13,656 bases of DNA from DAHUYF01 sp035509275. Its GTDB lineage: Bacteria > Pseudomonadota > Alphaproteobacteria > ATCC43930 > CGMCC-115725. Under the pieces are notes generated by a model. It searched no databases and was not told the origin of the DNA. It saw only the letters and a program-made list of their open reading frames with translations. The position numbers were made by a program, and so were the translations under genes. Numbering within the stretch: position 1 is the stretch's first letter; every line of letters begins with the position of its first letter. Positions 7,057 through 13,656 of this stretch are shown here, piece after piece. The stretch covers positions 1-13,656 of the forward strand of contig DATJLU010000058.1 of assembly GCA_035509275.1 (NCBI GenBank), read 5' to 3'.

Positions 7057-8019
7057 ATGGCGGCGCCGAGCGTCTGGGCGGTGCATGACGGCAAGGTCGG
7101 CATGGCCAACCAGGTGATCGGGCTGGCAGAAGCGCTGGGCTTCCCCTTTGTCGAGAAGCGCCTCGCCGTGCGGGCGCCGTGGCGGCATCTGACCCCGCAT
7201 CTCTGGCTGCAGCCGCTGGCGGCGCTGGGCGCGTCGGGTGACCGGCTTCACCCGCCCTGGCCCGATGTGTTGATCGCTTGCGGGCGACTCGCGACCGCGC
7301 CGGCGCTGGCGGTGAAGCGCGCCAGTGGCGGCCGCGTCTTCTGGGTGCAGGTTCAAGACCCGCGCTTTGCCCGGCGCGAGGTGGATCTGATGGTGGCGCC
7401 GGCGCATGACCCGGCGCCGGGCGACAATGTGCTGCGCACCCTCGGCGCAATCCACCGCGTCAGCGCAGCGAAGCTGGCGGAAGGCGCCCGCCGCTTCGCA
7501 GCGCAATTCGCGCCGCTGCCGCGACCGCTGGTAGCGGTGTTGCTGGGCGGCGACAACCGCGTCTACCGCCTGACCGCCGCACGCCTCGCGGCGCTCGCCG
7601 ACCAGCTCGCCGCGCTCGCCCGCGCCGGCTACGGCATCGCCGTCACCCCGTCGCGCCGCACCGGCGCCGACAAGGAAAGGCTGCTGCGCGAGCGCCTGGC
7701 GGGGAGTTCGGCCTATATCTGGGACGGCACCGGCGACAATCCCTATTTCGGCCTGCTCGGCCTCGCCGATGCGGTGCTGGTCACCGGCGATTCCGTGTCG
7801 ATGGTGAGCGAGGCGGCGGCGAGCGGCAAGCCGGTGCATGTCATCGAGCTCGAGGGCGGCTCGGAGAAATTCGAGCGCTTCCATCAGGCGATGCGCGAGG
7901 CCGGCATCACCCGGCCGTTTTCGGGGGTGATCGAGAGCTGGCGCTATGCGCCGCTCGACGATACCGCGCGCGCCGCCGCCGAGATCCGCCGCCGCCTGCG
8001 CTTCGCCGAGGTCGCCTGA
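7057..8019 (+). CDS. ELM1-family (mitochondrial fission ELM1-like) putative glycosyltransferase-like protein
   Basis: This protein of about 320 residues belongs to the bacterial ELM1/COG3660 family, whose plant member ELM1 acts in mitochondrial fission. The biochemical role in bacteria is unproven, and the fold is thought to be GT-B-like. It has the family N-terminus VWAVHDGKVGMANQVIGLAEALG, a central WVQVQDPRFARREVDLMVAP, LLGGDNRVYRL, and the C-terminal nucleotide-sugar-like segment VTGDSVSMVSEAAASGKPVHVIEL. No membrane segment is seen. Two in-frame ATGs exist, at 7042 and 7057, each preceded by the same GCAGGA. The downstream one is preferred because GAGG lies about 5 bases before it, and the upstream one would add only MGEAG. 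Its TGA overlaps the ATG of the PAP2 gene (TGATG at 8017-8021), implying coupled translation and a joint envelope-related role. Confidence 0.88.
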   Translation: MAAPSVWAVHDGKVGMANQVIGLAEALGFPFVEKRLAVRAPWRHLTPHLWLQPLAALGASGDRLHPPWPDVLIACGRLATAPALAVKRASGGRVFWVQVQDPRFARREVDLMVAPAHDPAPGDNVLRTLGAIHRVSAAKLAEGARRFAAQFAPLPRPLVAVLLGGDNRVYRLTAARLAALADQLAALARAGYGIAVTPSRRTGADKERLLRERLAGSSAYIWDGTGDNPYFGLLGLADAVLVTGDSVSMVSEAAASGKPVHVIELEGGSEKFERFHQAMREAGITRPFSGVIESWRYAPLDDTARAAAEIRRRLRFAEVA

Positions 8020-9371
8020 TGAAACGCGGCGTCGCCGCTTATGCCGCGGCGCTGGCGGCGGTCGCCGCGATCTTCCTCCTCTGTCCCGGCCTCGATCTCT
8101 GGGCCGCAAGCCTCTTCTATCGCCCGGGCGCGGGGTTTTTCCTCGGCAATTGGGCGCCGGTGCGCGCCATCTATGTCGGCGTGCCCTATCTCACCGACGT
8201 CATCGTCGCCGGCGTGCCGGTGGTCTATCTCCTCGGCCGTCTCCGCGGCCGCCCGCTCTGGCGCATCGATGGCCGCGCCGCGGTCTTTCTGCTGCTGGCC
8301 CTGGCGCTGGGCCCGGGCCTCGTCGTCAACACCGTGCTCAAGGACCATTGGGGCCGCGCGCGGCCGGCGCAGGTGACAGAGTTCGGCGGCGCCGAGCACT
8401 TCACCCCGGCGCCGCTGCCCGCCGATCAGTGCCCGCGCAACTGCTCCTTCCCGGCCGGGCATCCGGCGATGGGCTTCTATCTCGTCGCCTTCGCCTTGCT
8501 CATCCCCGCGCCGCGCCCGCGCCGCATCGCCACCGCCGCCGCCATCGCGCTGGGCGGGGTGATCGGCCTCGCGCGCATGGCCGCCGGCGGCCATTTCCTC
8601 TCCGACGTGGTGTTTTCCGGCTTCATCGTCTCGGGGGTGAGCTGGCTCCTCTACCGCGCCATCATCGCCGATGACCGCCTCGCCCGGCGCCTTGCGGCGC
8701 TGTCGCTGCCGCGCCGCCTCGCTTTGCCGGGCCTGCTGCTGCTCGCTTTGGTGCTGCTCTCGATCGCCTTCGTCGATCGGCCCGTCGCGGTGTTCTTTCA
8801 CGACGCCAACCCCGGGCTGCGGCAGGTCTTCGAGTTCATCACCCAATTCGGGCTGGGCAAAGGCTATCTCATCGTCTCTGCCGCGCTCTTCCTCGGGCTG
8901 CGCGCCATCGCTGCGGCGACGCATGACCGCCGCCACGCCGAGAGCCTCGTCGCCTGGGCGCATCGCGCGCTCTACATTTTCGCCGCCGTCGCGGGATCAG
9001 GCATCGTCGCCGATATCGTGAAGCCGATCTTCGGCCGCGCCCGCCCGAAGCTGCTGTTCGCCGACGGCATCTACGGCTTCCACTGGGGCGCGGTGCATGC
9101 CGATTACTGGTCATTTCCGTCCGGTCACGCCACGACCATGGGCGCGCTGGTGGTGGGCCTATTTCTCCTCTGGCCGCGCGGGCTGCCGCTTTATCTCGTC
9201 GCCGGGCTGCTGGTGGCGGCGAGCCGCATCATCATCACCGAGCACTATGTCAGCGACGTGCTCGTCGGCGCGGTGCTCGGCGGCGGCATGGCCTGGGCGA
9301 TCTGGCAGGGCTTCGCCCGCGCCGGGCTGGCGCGCGGCGGTGCTCAGCCTTTGGCGTCGCTGGAGCGATAG
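8019..9371 (+). CDS. Tandem-PAP2 integral membrane lipid phosphatase (double-domain fusion)
   Basis: This 450-residue multi-pass membrane protein has two successive PAP2 (lipid phosphatase) domains, where most family members have one domain of about 200-250 residues. Domain 1 (about 1-215) has K108..R115-P116 (KDHWGRARP), FPAGH (145-148) and R186..H192..D196, plus an LpxE/F-like insert EFGGAEHFTP with a Cys pair (C138, C142). Domain 2 (about 235-435) has K335..R342-P343, the canonical PSGH (367-370) and SR(402-403)..H409..D413. Both keep the catalytic histidines and Asp. Domain 1 has Ala for Ser in both PSGH and SR. Likely substrates are phospholipids, lipid A phosphates or undecaprenyl pyrophosphate at the periplasmic face; the specificity is inferred only. 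The start codon overlaps the ELM1-like stop (TGATG). The 3' end overlaps the convergent GT39 gene by 28 bp. Confidence 0.9.
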   Translation: MKRGVAAYAAALAAVAAIFLLCPGLDLWAASLFYRPGAGFFLGNWAPVRAIYVGVPYLTDVIVAGVPVVYLLGRLRGRPLWRIDGRAAVFLLLALALGPGLVVNTVLKDHWGRARPAQVTEFGGAEHFTPAPLPADQCPRNCSFPAGHPAMGFYLVAFALLIPAPRPRRIATAAAIALGGVIGLARMAAGGHFLSDVVFSGFIVSGVSWLLYRAIIADDRLARRLAALSLPRRLALPGLLLLALVLLSIAFVDRPVAVFFHDANPGLRQVFEFITQFGLGKGYLIVSAALFLGLRAIAAATHDRRHAESLVAWAHRALYIFAAVAGSGIVADIVKPIFGRARPKLLFADGIYGFHWGAVHADYWSFPSGHATTMGALVVGLFLLWPRGLPLYLVAGLLVAASRIIITEHYVSDVLVGAVLGGGMAWAIWQGFARAGLARGGAQPLASLER

Positions 9372-10855
9372 CCCTCGAAGCCGTCGAGCCAGTAGATGCG
9401 GTAGGTCTTGAGGGTCTGGCGGTCGAGCGGGATCGTGATCTGCTGCACGACCGGCTCGACGCTCTTGAAGCGCGAGAGGATGCGCTGCACGTTGCTCGAC
9501 GATTTCGCCACCAGCAGGAAATTGTCGCCGATATACCGCGACGGCTCGGCTGTCAGGTCGAACTGATCGTGGATGCCGCCTTCGCCGTTCCATTTCAGCG
9601 CGTCGAAGGGGTGCGGACGGACATAGTAGATGAGCGCCGCCAAATCCTCGCGATCATCCGACATGAGCACCGTGCCGGGATGGCGCGCCAGCAGGTCGCT
9701 GACGCTGCGGCCCAGGATCTGCCAGCCGCGCAGCCGATGCAGCGGGTCGTAGCGCACCGGCAATTGGACGCCGAAGATCGGCGCAATGTCATGCGCGCCG
9801 AAAGCGGCGATGGCGAGGACGATATCGAGCACCACCGAGACCGCGACGAGCGTGACGCGGCCTTGCGCCACGAGCCACGCCACCACCAGCACCGTCGCCG
9901 AGACGAAGGTCGGCGCCGACCAGTTGGGCTGGGCGCGCGAGAGGAAGCTCACCACCAGCATCATGGCGAGGCTCGGCAGTGCGAAACAGGCAAGCAGCGC
10001 GGCGCGGCGGTCGCTCAGGGTTCGCCGCGCCAGCACCACCATCGCGATCAGGCTGGCGAAGAAGATCGGCCCGAAGACGCCGAATTGCGAGCCCAGGAAC
10101 TCGAGAAACATCTTGGGATGGAAGAGCGGGCCGCCGAGATCGGCGTTGTCGCGCGTATGGAGATAGCTGACAAAGCCGTTGGCGGCGTTCCAGGCGAAGT
10201 TGGGCGCGTAGATGACGAGCGCGAGCAGGACGGCGCCGAAGAAGCGCTTCAGGTGGCGCCGCTCGTCGTGGAACAGCAGCAGGAAGAGCAGCGCCGACAG
10301 CAGCCAGTACGCCATGGCGTATTTGCTGAGAAGGCCGAAGCCGGCGGCGATGCCGGCCAGGATCCACCAGCGCCCGCCGCCGGGCTCGCGCGCCCGCACG
10401 AAGGCGTAGAGCGCCACCGTCCAGCAGAAGAGCAGCGGCGCATCGGTCGACATGATCGCCGCCGAGACGGAAACGCCCGGCAGCGTCGCATAGGCGATCG
10501 CCGACCAGAGTGCGGTGCGCGGGTCGTAGAGTCGGCGCGCCAGCTGGTAGAGCACCAGCGCCGTGCCGAAATGCAGCAGCGGCGCCGCCAGCCGGACCGC
10601 CGCCTCGTTGTCGCCGAACAGGCGAGTCGTGAGCGCGATGAGCCAAGCGACCATCGGCGGCTTCGAGTAGTAGCCGAAGGCCGGATGCAGCGACCAGATC
10701 CAGTATTGCGCCTCGTCGGGGTAGAGGTCGGCGTGGCCCAGACCGAGCCAGGCGATGCGCACCAGCGTTACGGCGAAGACCGCCCACAGCGCCAAGCGCC
10801 AGGATTGCTCCTCGGCCGTGACAGTTTCCCGGGTCAGCTTGCCGCTCTGCGCCAT
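9344..10855 (-). CDS. Glycosyltransferase family 39 (PMT_2/ArnT-like) membrane protein
   Basis: This is a 503-residue polytopic inner-membrane glycosyltransferase of the GT39/PMT_2 (ArnT-like) type. Such enzymes transfer a sugar from a polyprenyl-phosphate donor to lipid A or other envelope acceptors on the periplasmic side. The family hallmark in the first periplasmic loop is YPDEAQYWIWS (D47-E48), followed by GYYSKPPMVAWL at about 61-72. About ten to twelve hydrophobic segments run to near residue 360, for example LLSALLFLLLF and FGVFGPIFFASLIAMVVL. A soluble C-terminal domain of about 130 residues follows (VLMSDDREDLAALIYYV). It has no visible partner on its strand but converges on the PAP2 gene with a 28-bp overlap. 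The annotation ArnT is not justified, because donor and acceptor are unknown. The start at 10855 is well placed before the first membrane segment. Confidence 0.9.
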   Translation of the reverse strand: MAQSGKLTRETVTAEEQSWRLALWAVFAVTLVRIAWLGLGHADLYPDEAQYWIWSLHPAFGYYSKPPMVAWLIALTTRLFGDNEAAVRLAAPLLHFGTALVLYQLARRLYDPRTALWSAIAYATLPGVSVSAAIMSTDAPLLFCWTVALYAFVRAREPGGGRWWILAGIAAGFGLLSKYAMAYWLLSALLFLLLFHDERRHLKRFFGAVLLALVIYAPNFAWNAANGFVSYLHTRDNADLGGPLFHPKMFLEFLGSQFGVFGPIFFASLIAMVVLARRTLSDRRAALLACFALPSLAMMLVVSFLSRAQPNWSAPTFVSATVLVVAWLVAQGRVTLVAVSVVLDIVLAIAAFGAHDIAPIFGVQLPVRYDPLHRLRGWQILGRSVSDLLARHPGTVLMSDDREDLAALIYYVRPHPFDALKWNGEGGIHDQFDLTAEPSRYIGDNFLLVAKSSSNVQRILSRFKSVEPVVQQITIPLDRQTLKTYRIYWLDGFEGYRSSDAKG

Positions 10856-11150
10856 GGCGGCGGAACTTAGTCCGGATTTATCCCACCGTCACGTGCTGCG
10901 ACGGCGATCTTTGGCGCCAGGGTAGGAGCCAGGACGCGCGGCGATGCGAGCCATCGTAAGCGCCGGCGACGCCCTCCTGGCGCCAAGGAGCGCCATAGCC
11001 GGGCTGCCACCTCGTTTTGCCCGCGAAAACCCTTGCGTGCGCTGCGGCCGAAGCGCGCAAGGGGCGGTCGAGCCGTCGGGATTCGGTCTAGTATTTGCCC
11101 GCCCTGCTTGCTAAGCCATACCAGGGATAGAGGAGCCCGAGCGCTCGCTT
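10856..11150. other. Divergent intergenic region between GT39 and the 633-residue gene
   Basis: This 295-bp gap separates divergently transcribed genes and should hold both promoters. On the minus strand GGGATAAATC (near 10875-10884) is a possible -10-like AT-rich patch for GT39. On the plus strand TAGTAT (11089-11094) is a weak -10-like hexamer for the 633-residue gene, with no convincing -35 for either. GAGGAG at 11130-11135 is a purine-rich site about 15 bases before the ATG at 11151, longer spacing than usual. The left half is dominated by a long inverted repeat. No small coding sequence is convincing. Confidence 0.5.
10911..10986. repeat. Perfect 11-bp inverted repeat bounding a 76-bp structured element
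   Basis: TTGGCGCCAGG (10911-10921) and CCTGGCGCCAA (10976-10986) are exact reverse complements 54 bp apart. Each arm also contains the self-palindrome TGGCGCCA, at 10912-10919 and 10978-10985 (66 bp apart, about six helical turns). The enclosed stretch holds a smaller hairpin, CGATG-CGAGC-CATCG. It could be a cruciform/MITE-like element or a pair of operator sites for a dimeric regulator acting on the divergent genes. Confidence 0.55.
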
Positions 11151-13052
11151 ATGCTCAGGATCGAGACCTTCAGCAACAGCCGGGGCGGCAACGCCTTCTT
11201 CAAGGCGGTGACGCACCCGCTGGCGGCACGCGCGATGGCGACGCTGCTCGGCCGACTGGGCCACGGCAAGGTCGCGGTTTACGATCCCGAGGGCTGCGTC
11301 GACGGGCTCTCCGACCTCTACGCCCTCGGAAAGCTCGATCTCGCCGGCTGCTACGTCCAGGATGTGACCGCCGTGGGCAGGCCGGTGCTCGGCCGGCGGG
11401 CACAGCCGGTGACCGAAATCGGCGAATCCGGTGCGAGCCTCGTCTTCGTCGCCGCTTTCGATGCGGCGCGCGCCATCGACCATATCCGCCACCTGCTGCC
11501 GCGCGGCGCCGAGACCCTCAGCCTGGATGCGATCCGCTTGCCGGAGCGGCTCCTCTCCAATCCGAAGCGCTATCTCGATCCGGTCAATTTCGCTACGAAT
11601 TTTGTCTTCTTCCGCGACGCGGGCGGCCTCTCGACCCGACTGGTAACGGCCAATTACTGGGCCGGCTATGGCGCACAGGAGATCAAGCTCTGGCTGATGC
11701 TCTTCGGCGAGAGGGGCGAGGCGCTGGCGGAATGGAGCGAAAGCGTGGCGCCGGGCGCCGCGTCGATTGCGCTCGACAGCCGCGAGATCAGGCGCCGCTT
11801 CGGCCTGCCGGAATTCACCGGCCAGCTCTTCCTCCATGTCGTCGGCGCGGTCGGCCACGATGTGGTGAAATACGCGCTCGACACTTTCGGCGAAGGGGCG
11901 GAGCCCTGGACCTCCTGCACCCATGACGCCAATTCCTGGCCAGCCGACTTCTATGCCGGGCTGCCGGCACCGGCCAAAGGCGAGCGTGTCATCCTCTGGC
12001 TGCAGAACAGCCAGCCCTGCACCATCCCGGCCAACGCCATCGGTCTCAACCTCATGGGCGATGCCGCGGCGACGCGGCTGGCCGAGCCGATTGCGCCCTT
12101 TGCGAGCCGCGCCCTCGATGTGGCGGAGCTGCTGCCGGAGGCGCGCTGGCCGCAGCAGATCGAGCTCAACGCCGGCAAGTACGTGGTGCGGCCGCGCTAC
12201 GAGGTGATCGCGCGCGGCCGCCGCCGCATCGCTCATGTCAATGTCGAGCGCAGCGATCTGAAGCCCGATCCGCGCATTGCCGAGCTCGGCAACATCCTCG
12301 GAAAGGGTTACCTGCTGCCGGCCCCGGTGCTGCCGCGTCAGACTTGGCGCTCGCTGGCGCTGCCGACCCCGATGGCGACGACGCAACAGGATCTGCCGCT
12401 CGGCGTCATCGTCTATGACGGTTCCGGCCGCGAAGCGGCGCGCCGCCGCTTCGGCCGCCTCAGACGCAGCGACAGCGTCGCCCTCGACCTCGACGCGGTC
12501 ATCAACGGCGCGACGCTCGCGTCGGGCTACGGGCATCTCGAGCTGGTCTATGATTTCGGCGAGGGCGGCGAGGCCGATGGCTGGCTGCACGCGCTCTTCC
12601 GCTACGAGGACCGCGCCAGCGGTCACGCCGCGGAAACCAGCTTTGGCGCGCATGTCTTCAACACCGTGCTGACCTACAAGAGCGAGCCGCAATCCTATGC
12701 CGGGCGGCCGCCCGGGCTTTCGACGCGGCTTTTCCTGCGCCTCGGCGAGGGGCAGCATGACACGCTCTGCCACCTCATCTATCCCGCCTCGACGCCCTGG
12801 CATGGCACGAGCGCCACCGACATCGTCCTCCACGACCGCGATGGGCGTGAAGTGGCACGGCAGCGCGTCGCCATTCCCTGCTCGGGCTCGCTCTTCTGGC
12901 GCTATCGCGAGATGTTCGACACAGCGGCGCGCGAGCGCGCCGGCGCGGGCGCCTATGTCATCATCCGCGACGTCACCTGCCGGCTCTTCGGCTATCACGG
13001 CCTGGTCGGCGAGAACGGCGCCTTCAGCCTCGATCACATGTTCGGCTTCTGA
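11151..13052 (+). CDS. Unrecognised 633-residue protein with an N-terminal Rossmann-like region and repeated β-rich modules
   Basis: I do not recognise this protein's function. It has no signal peptide or membrane helix and is probably cytoplasmic. Residues about 38-130 alternate strand and helix (VAVYDPEG, LAGCYVQDVTAVGRPVLG, ASLVFVAAFD), resembling the Rossmann-like nucleotide-sugar/PglD-N-type fold. The rest looks like repeated β-rich units at about 178-232, 297-353, 415-470 and 554-608. Each has a hydrophobic strand with a D-x-G turn, a polar strand, then a leucine-rich strand. Compare VIVYDGSGREAARRR with IVLHDRDGREVARQR. The six-residue motif GLSTRL occurs twice (159-164 and 522-527), each before a unit. 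The start is the first ATG in an otherwise blocked frame; GAGGAG lies 15 bases upstream. trxB follows after 21 bp, so co-transcription is possible. Codon usage matches its neighbours. The reading frame is secure and the function unknown. Confidence 0.85.
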   Translation: MLRIETFSNSRGGNAFFKAVTHPLAARAMATLLGRLGHGKVAVYDPEGCVDGLSDLYALGKLDLAGCYVQDVTAVGRPVLGRRAQPVTEIGESGASLVFVAAFDAARAIDHIRHLLPRGAETLSLDAIRLPERLLSNPKRYLDPVNFATNFVFFRDAGGLSTRLVTANYWAGYGAQEIKLWLMLFGERGEALAEWSESVAPGAASIALDSREIRRRFGLPEFTGQLFLHVVGAVGHDVVKYALDTFGEGAEPWTSCTHDANSWPADFYAGLPAPAKGERVILWLQNSQPCTIPANAIGLNLMGDAAATRLAEPIAPFASRALDVAELLPEARWPQQIELNAGKYVVRPRYEVIARGRRRIAHVNVERSDLKPDPRIAELGNILGKGYLLPAPVLPRQTWRSLALPTPMATTQQDLPLGVIVYDGSGREAARRRFGRLRRSDSVALDLDAVINGATLASGYGHLELVYDFGEGGEADGWLHALFRYEDRASGHAAETSFGAHVFNTVLTYKSEPQSYAGRPPGLSTRLFLRLGEGQHDTLCHLIYPASTPWHGTSATDIVLHDRDGREVARQRVAIPCSGSLFWRYREMFDTAARERAGAGAYVIIRDVTCRLFGYHGLVGENGAFSLDHMFGF

Positions 13053-13073
13053 TCGCCCGCAAAGCTTCGCCGC

Positions 13074-13656
13074 ATGACCCAGCGCCATCACACCAAATTC
13101 CTCATCATCGGCTCCGGCCCGGCCGGCTATACCGCGGCGATCTATGCCGCGCGCGCCAATCTGCAGCCGATCCTGGTGCAGGGGCTGCAGCCCGGCGGCC
13201 AGCTCACCATCACCACCGAGGTCGAGAACTACCCTGGCTTCGCGGAAGCGATCCAAGGCCCTTGGCTCATGGACCAGATGCAAGCCCAGGCGGAGCATGT
13301 CGGCGCCAGGATTATCCATGACACGGTGACCGCGGTCGACCTGGCGAAACGGCCCTTCACCCTCGTCGGCGATTCGGGCGATCGCTATCTCGCCGAGACG
13401 CTCATTGTCGCCACCGGCGCGCAGGCGCGTTGGCTTGGCCTTTCCTCCGAAGAGAAATTCAAAGGCTTTGGTGTTTCGGCCTGCGCCACCTGCGACGGCT
13501 TCTTTTTTCGCGGCAAGCGTGTCGCGGTGGTCGGCGGCGGCAACACGGCGGCGGAGGAGGCCCGCTGCCTCACCACTTTCGCCGACAAGGTGCCGCTTAT
13601 CCATCGCCGCGCGGTGTTGCGCGCCGACAAAACGAACCAGATGCGGCTCGCCGACA
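13074..13656 (+). CDS. trxB: Thioredoxin reductase, 3' truncated by the window edge
   Basis: This FAD-dependent enzyme uses NADPH to reduce thioredoxin in the cytoplasm. The first 194 residues of an expected 310-330 are present, and the frame stays open to the window end. The FAD-binding Rossmann motif IIGSGPAGYTAAIYAARAN begins at residue 11. GGQLTITTEVENYPGF at 41-56 and the ATG motif VATGAQARWLG follow. The redox-active CATC (C137, C140) lies in VSACATCDGFFFRG. The NADPH-binding VVGGGNTAAEEA (152-163) and IHRRAVLRADK (176-186) come next. The ATG at 13074 gives the expected short N-terminus before the FAD motif. It lies 21 bp behind the 633-residue gene. Confidence 0.96.
   Translation, partial: MTQRHHTKFLIIGSGPAGYTAAIYAARANLQPILVQGLQPGGQLTITTEVENYPGFAEAIQGPWLMDQMQAQAEHVGARIIHDTVTAVDLAKRPFTLVGDSGDRYLAETLIVATGAQARWLGLSSEEKFKGFGVSACATCDGFFFRGKRVAVVGGGNTAAEEARCLTTFADKVPLIHRRAVLRADKTNQMRLAD

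Noticed and set aside
6970..8963. Two long minus-strand open frames opposite ELM1 and PAP2
   Set aside because: Both are Arg/Ala/Glu-rich shadow frames with no motifs, antisense to well-recognised coupled genes.
9569..10870. 433-codon plus-strand open frame opposite GT39
   Set aside because: Its translation is dominated by Arg, Glu, Gln and His, typical of the complement of a hydrophobic membrane gene. GT39 motifs are clear on the minus strand.
11088..13604. Long open frame (838 codons) on the minus strand
   Set aside because: It is antisense to the 633-residue gene and trxB. Its composition is low-complexity and rich in Arg, Ala, Glu and Asp, as expected of a GC-rich shadow frame, with no family motif. 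The trxB sense frame is certain.
1..13656. CRISPR arrays, tRNA/rRNA genes, insertion sequences, phage or integrase genes
   Set aside because: No regularly spaced repeats, cloverleaf-like sequence, transposase or integrase motifs were seen on either strand.

Overview
The window is GC-rich (roughly two thirds G+C by eye) bacterial chromosome, densely packed, and looks alphaproteobacterial. This rests on carA-carB followed by greA, then an Lrp/AsnC regulator, an ELM1-like protein and thioredoxin reductase. From memory, those housekeeping genes are often neighbours in Alphaproteobacteria. The genus cannot be fixed from sequence alone; a Rhodospirillales-like organism is a guess.

Layout. Bases 1-4008 (+) hold the 3' two thirds of carA and a complete carB, the two subunits of carbamoyl-phosphate synthetase, separated by a perfect C-rich/G-rich hairpin. 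greA (4096-4569, +) follows. Bases 4539-6867 (-) hold, in transcription order, an Lrp/AsnC regulator, a HAD phosphatase, a DUF6036/AbiEii-like nucleotidyltransferase and a small unrecognised partner protein. The last two overlap by one base and may form a toxin-antitoxin-like pair. This block runs tail to tail into greA, with a 31-bp coding overlap. Bases 7057-9371 (+) hold an ELM1-family protein translationally coupled to a membrane protein with two complete PAP2 lipid-phosphatase domains. A GT39/ArnT-like membrane glycosyltransferase (9344-10855, -) converges on it with a 28-bp overlap. A 295-bp divergent gap with a striking inverted repeat follows. Then come a 633-residue protein of unknown function built from repeated modules (11151-13052, +) and the 5' part of trxB (13074 to the window end, +).

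How the genes fit together. carAB makes carbamoyl phosphate for arginine and pyrimidine synthesis. GreA rescues stalled RNA polymerase. TrxB maintains the thiol redox state. The ELM1-like, double PAP2 and GT39 genes together suggest an envelope-glycolipid or lipid A/undecaprenyl-phosphate function placed within the housekeeping neighbourhood. The candidates for something undescribed are the repeat-built 633-residue protein, the nucleotidyltransferase/partner pair, the double-PAP2 fusion, and the structured intergenic palindromes at 709-735, 6287-6340, 6955-6969 and 10911-10986. No tRNA, rRNA, CRISPR array, transposase or integrase was seen.
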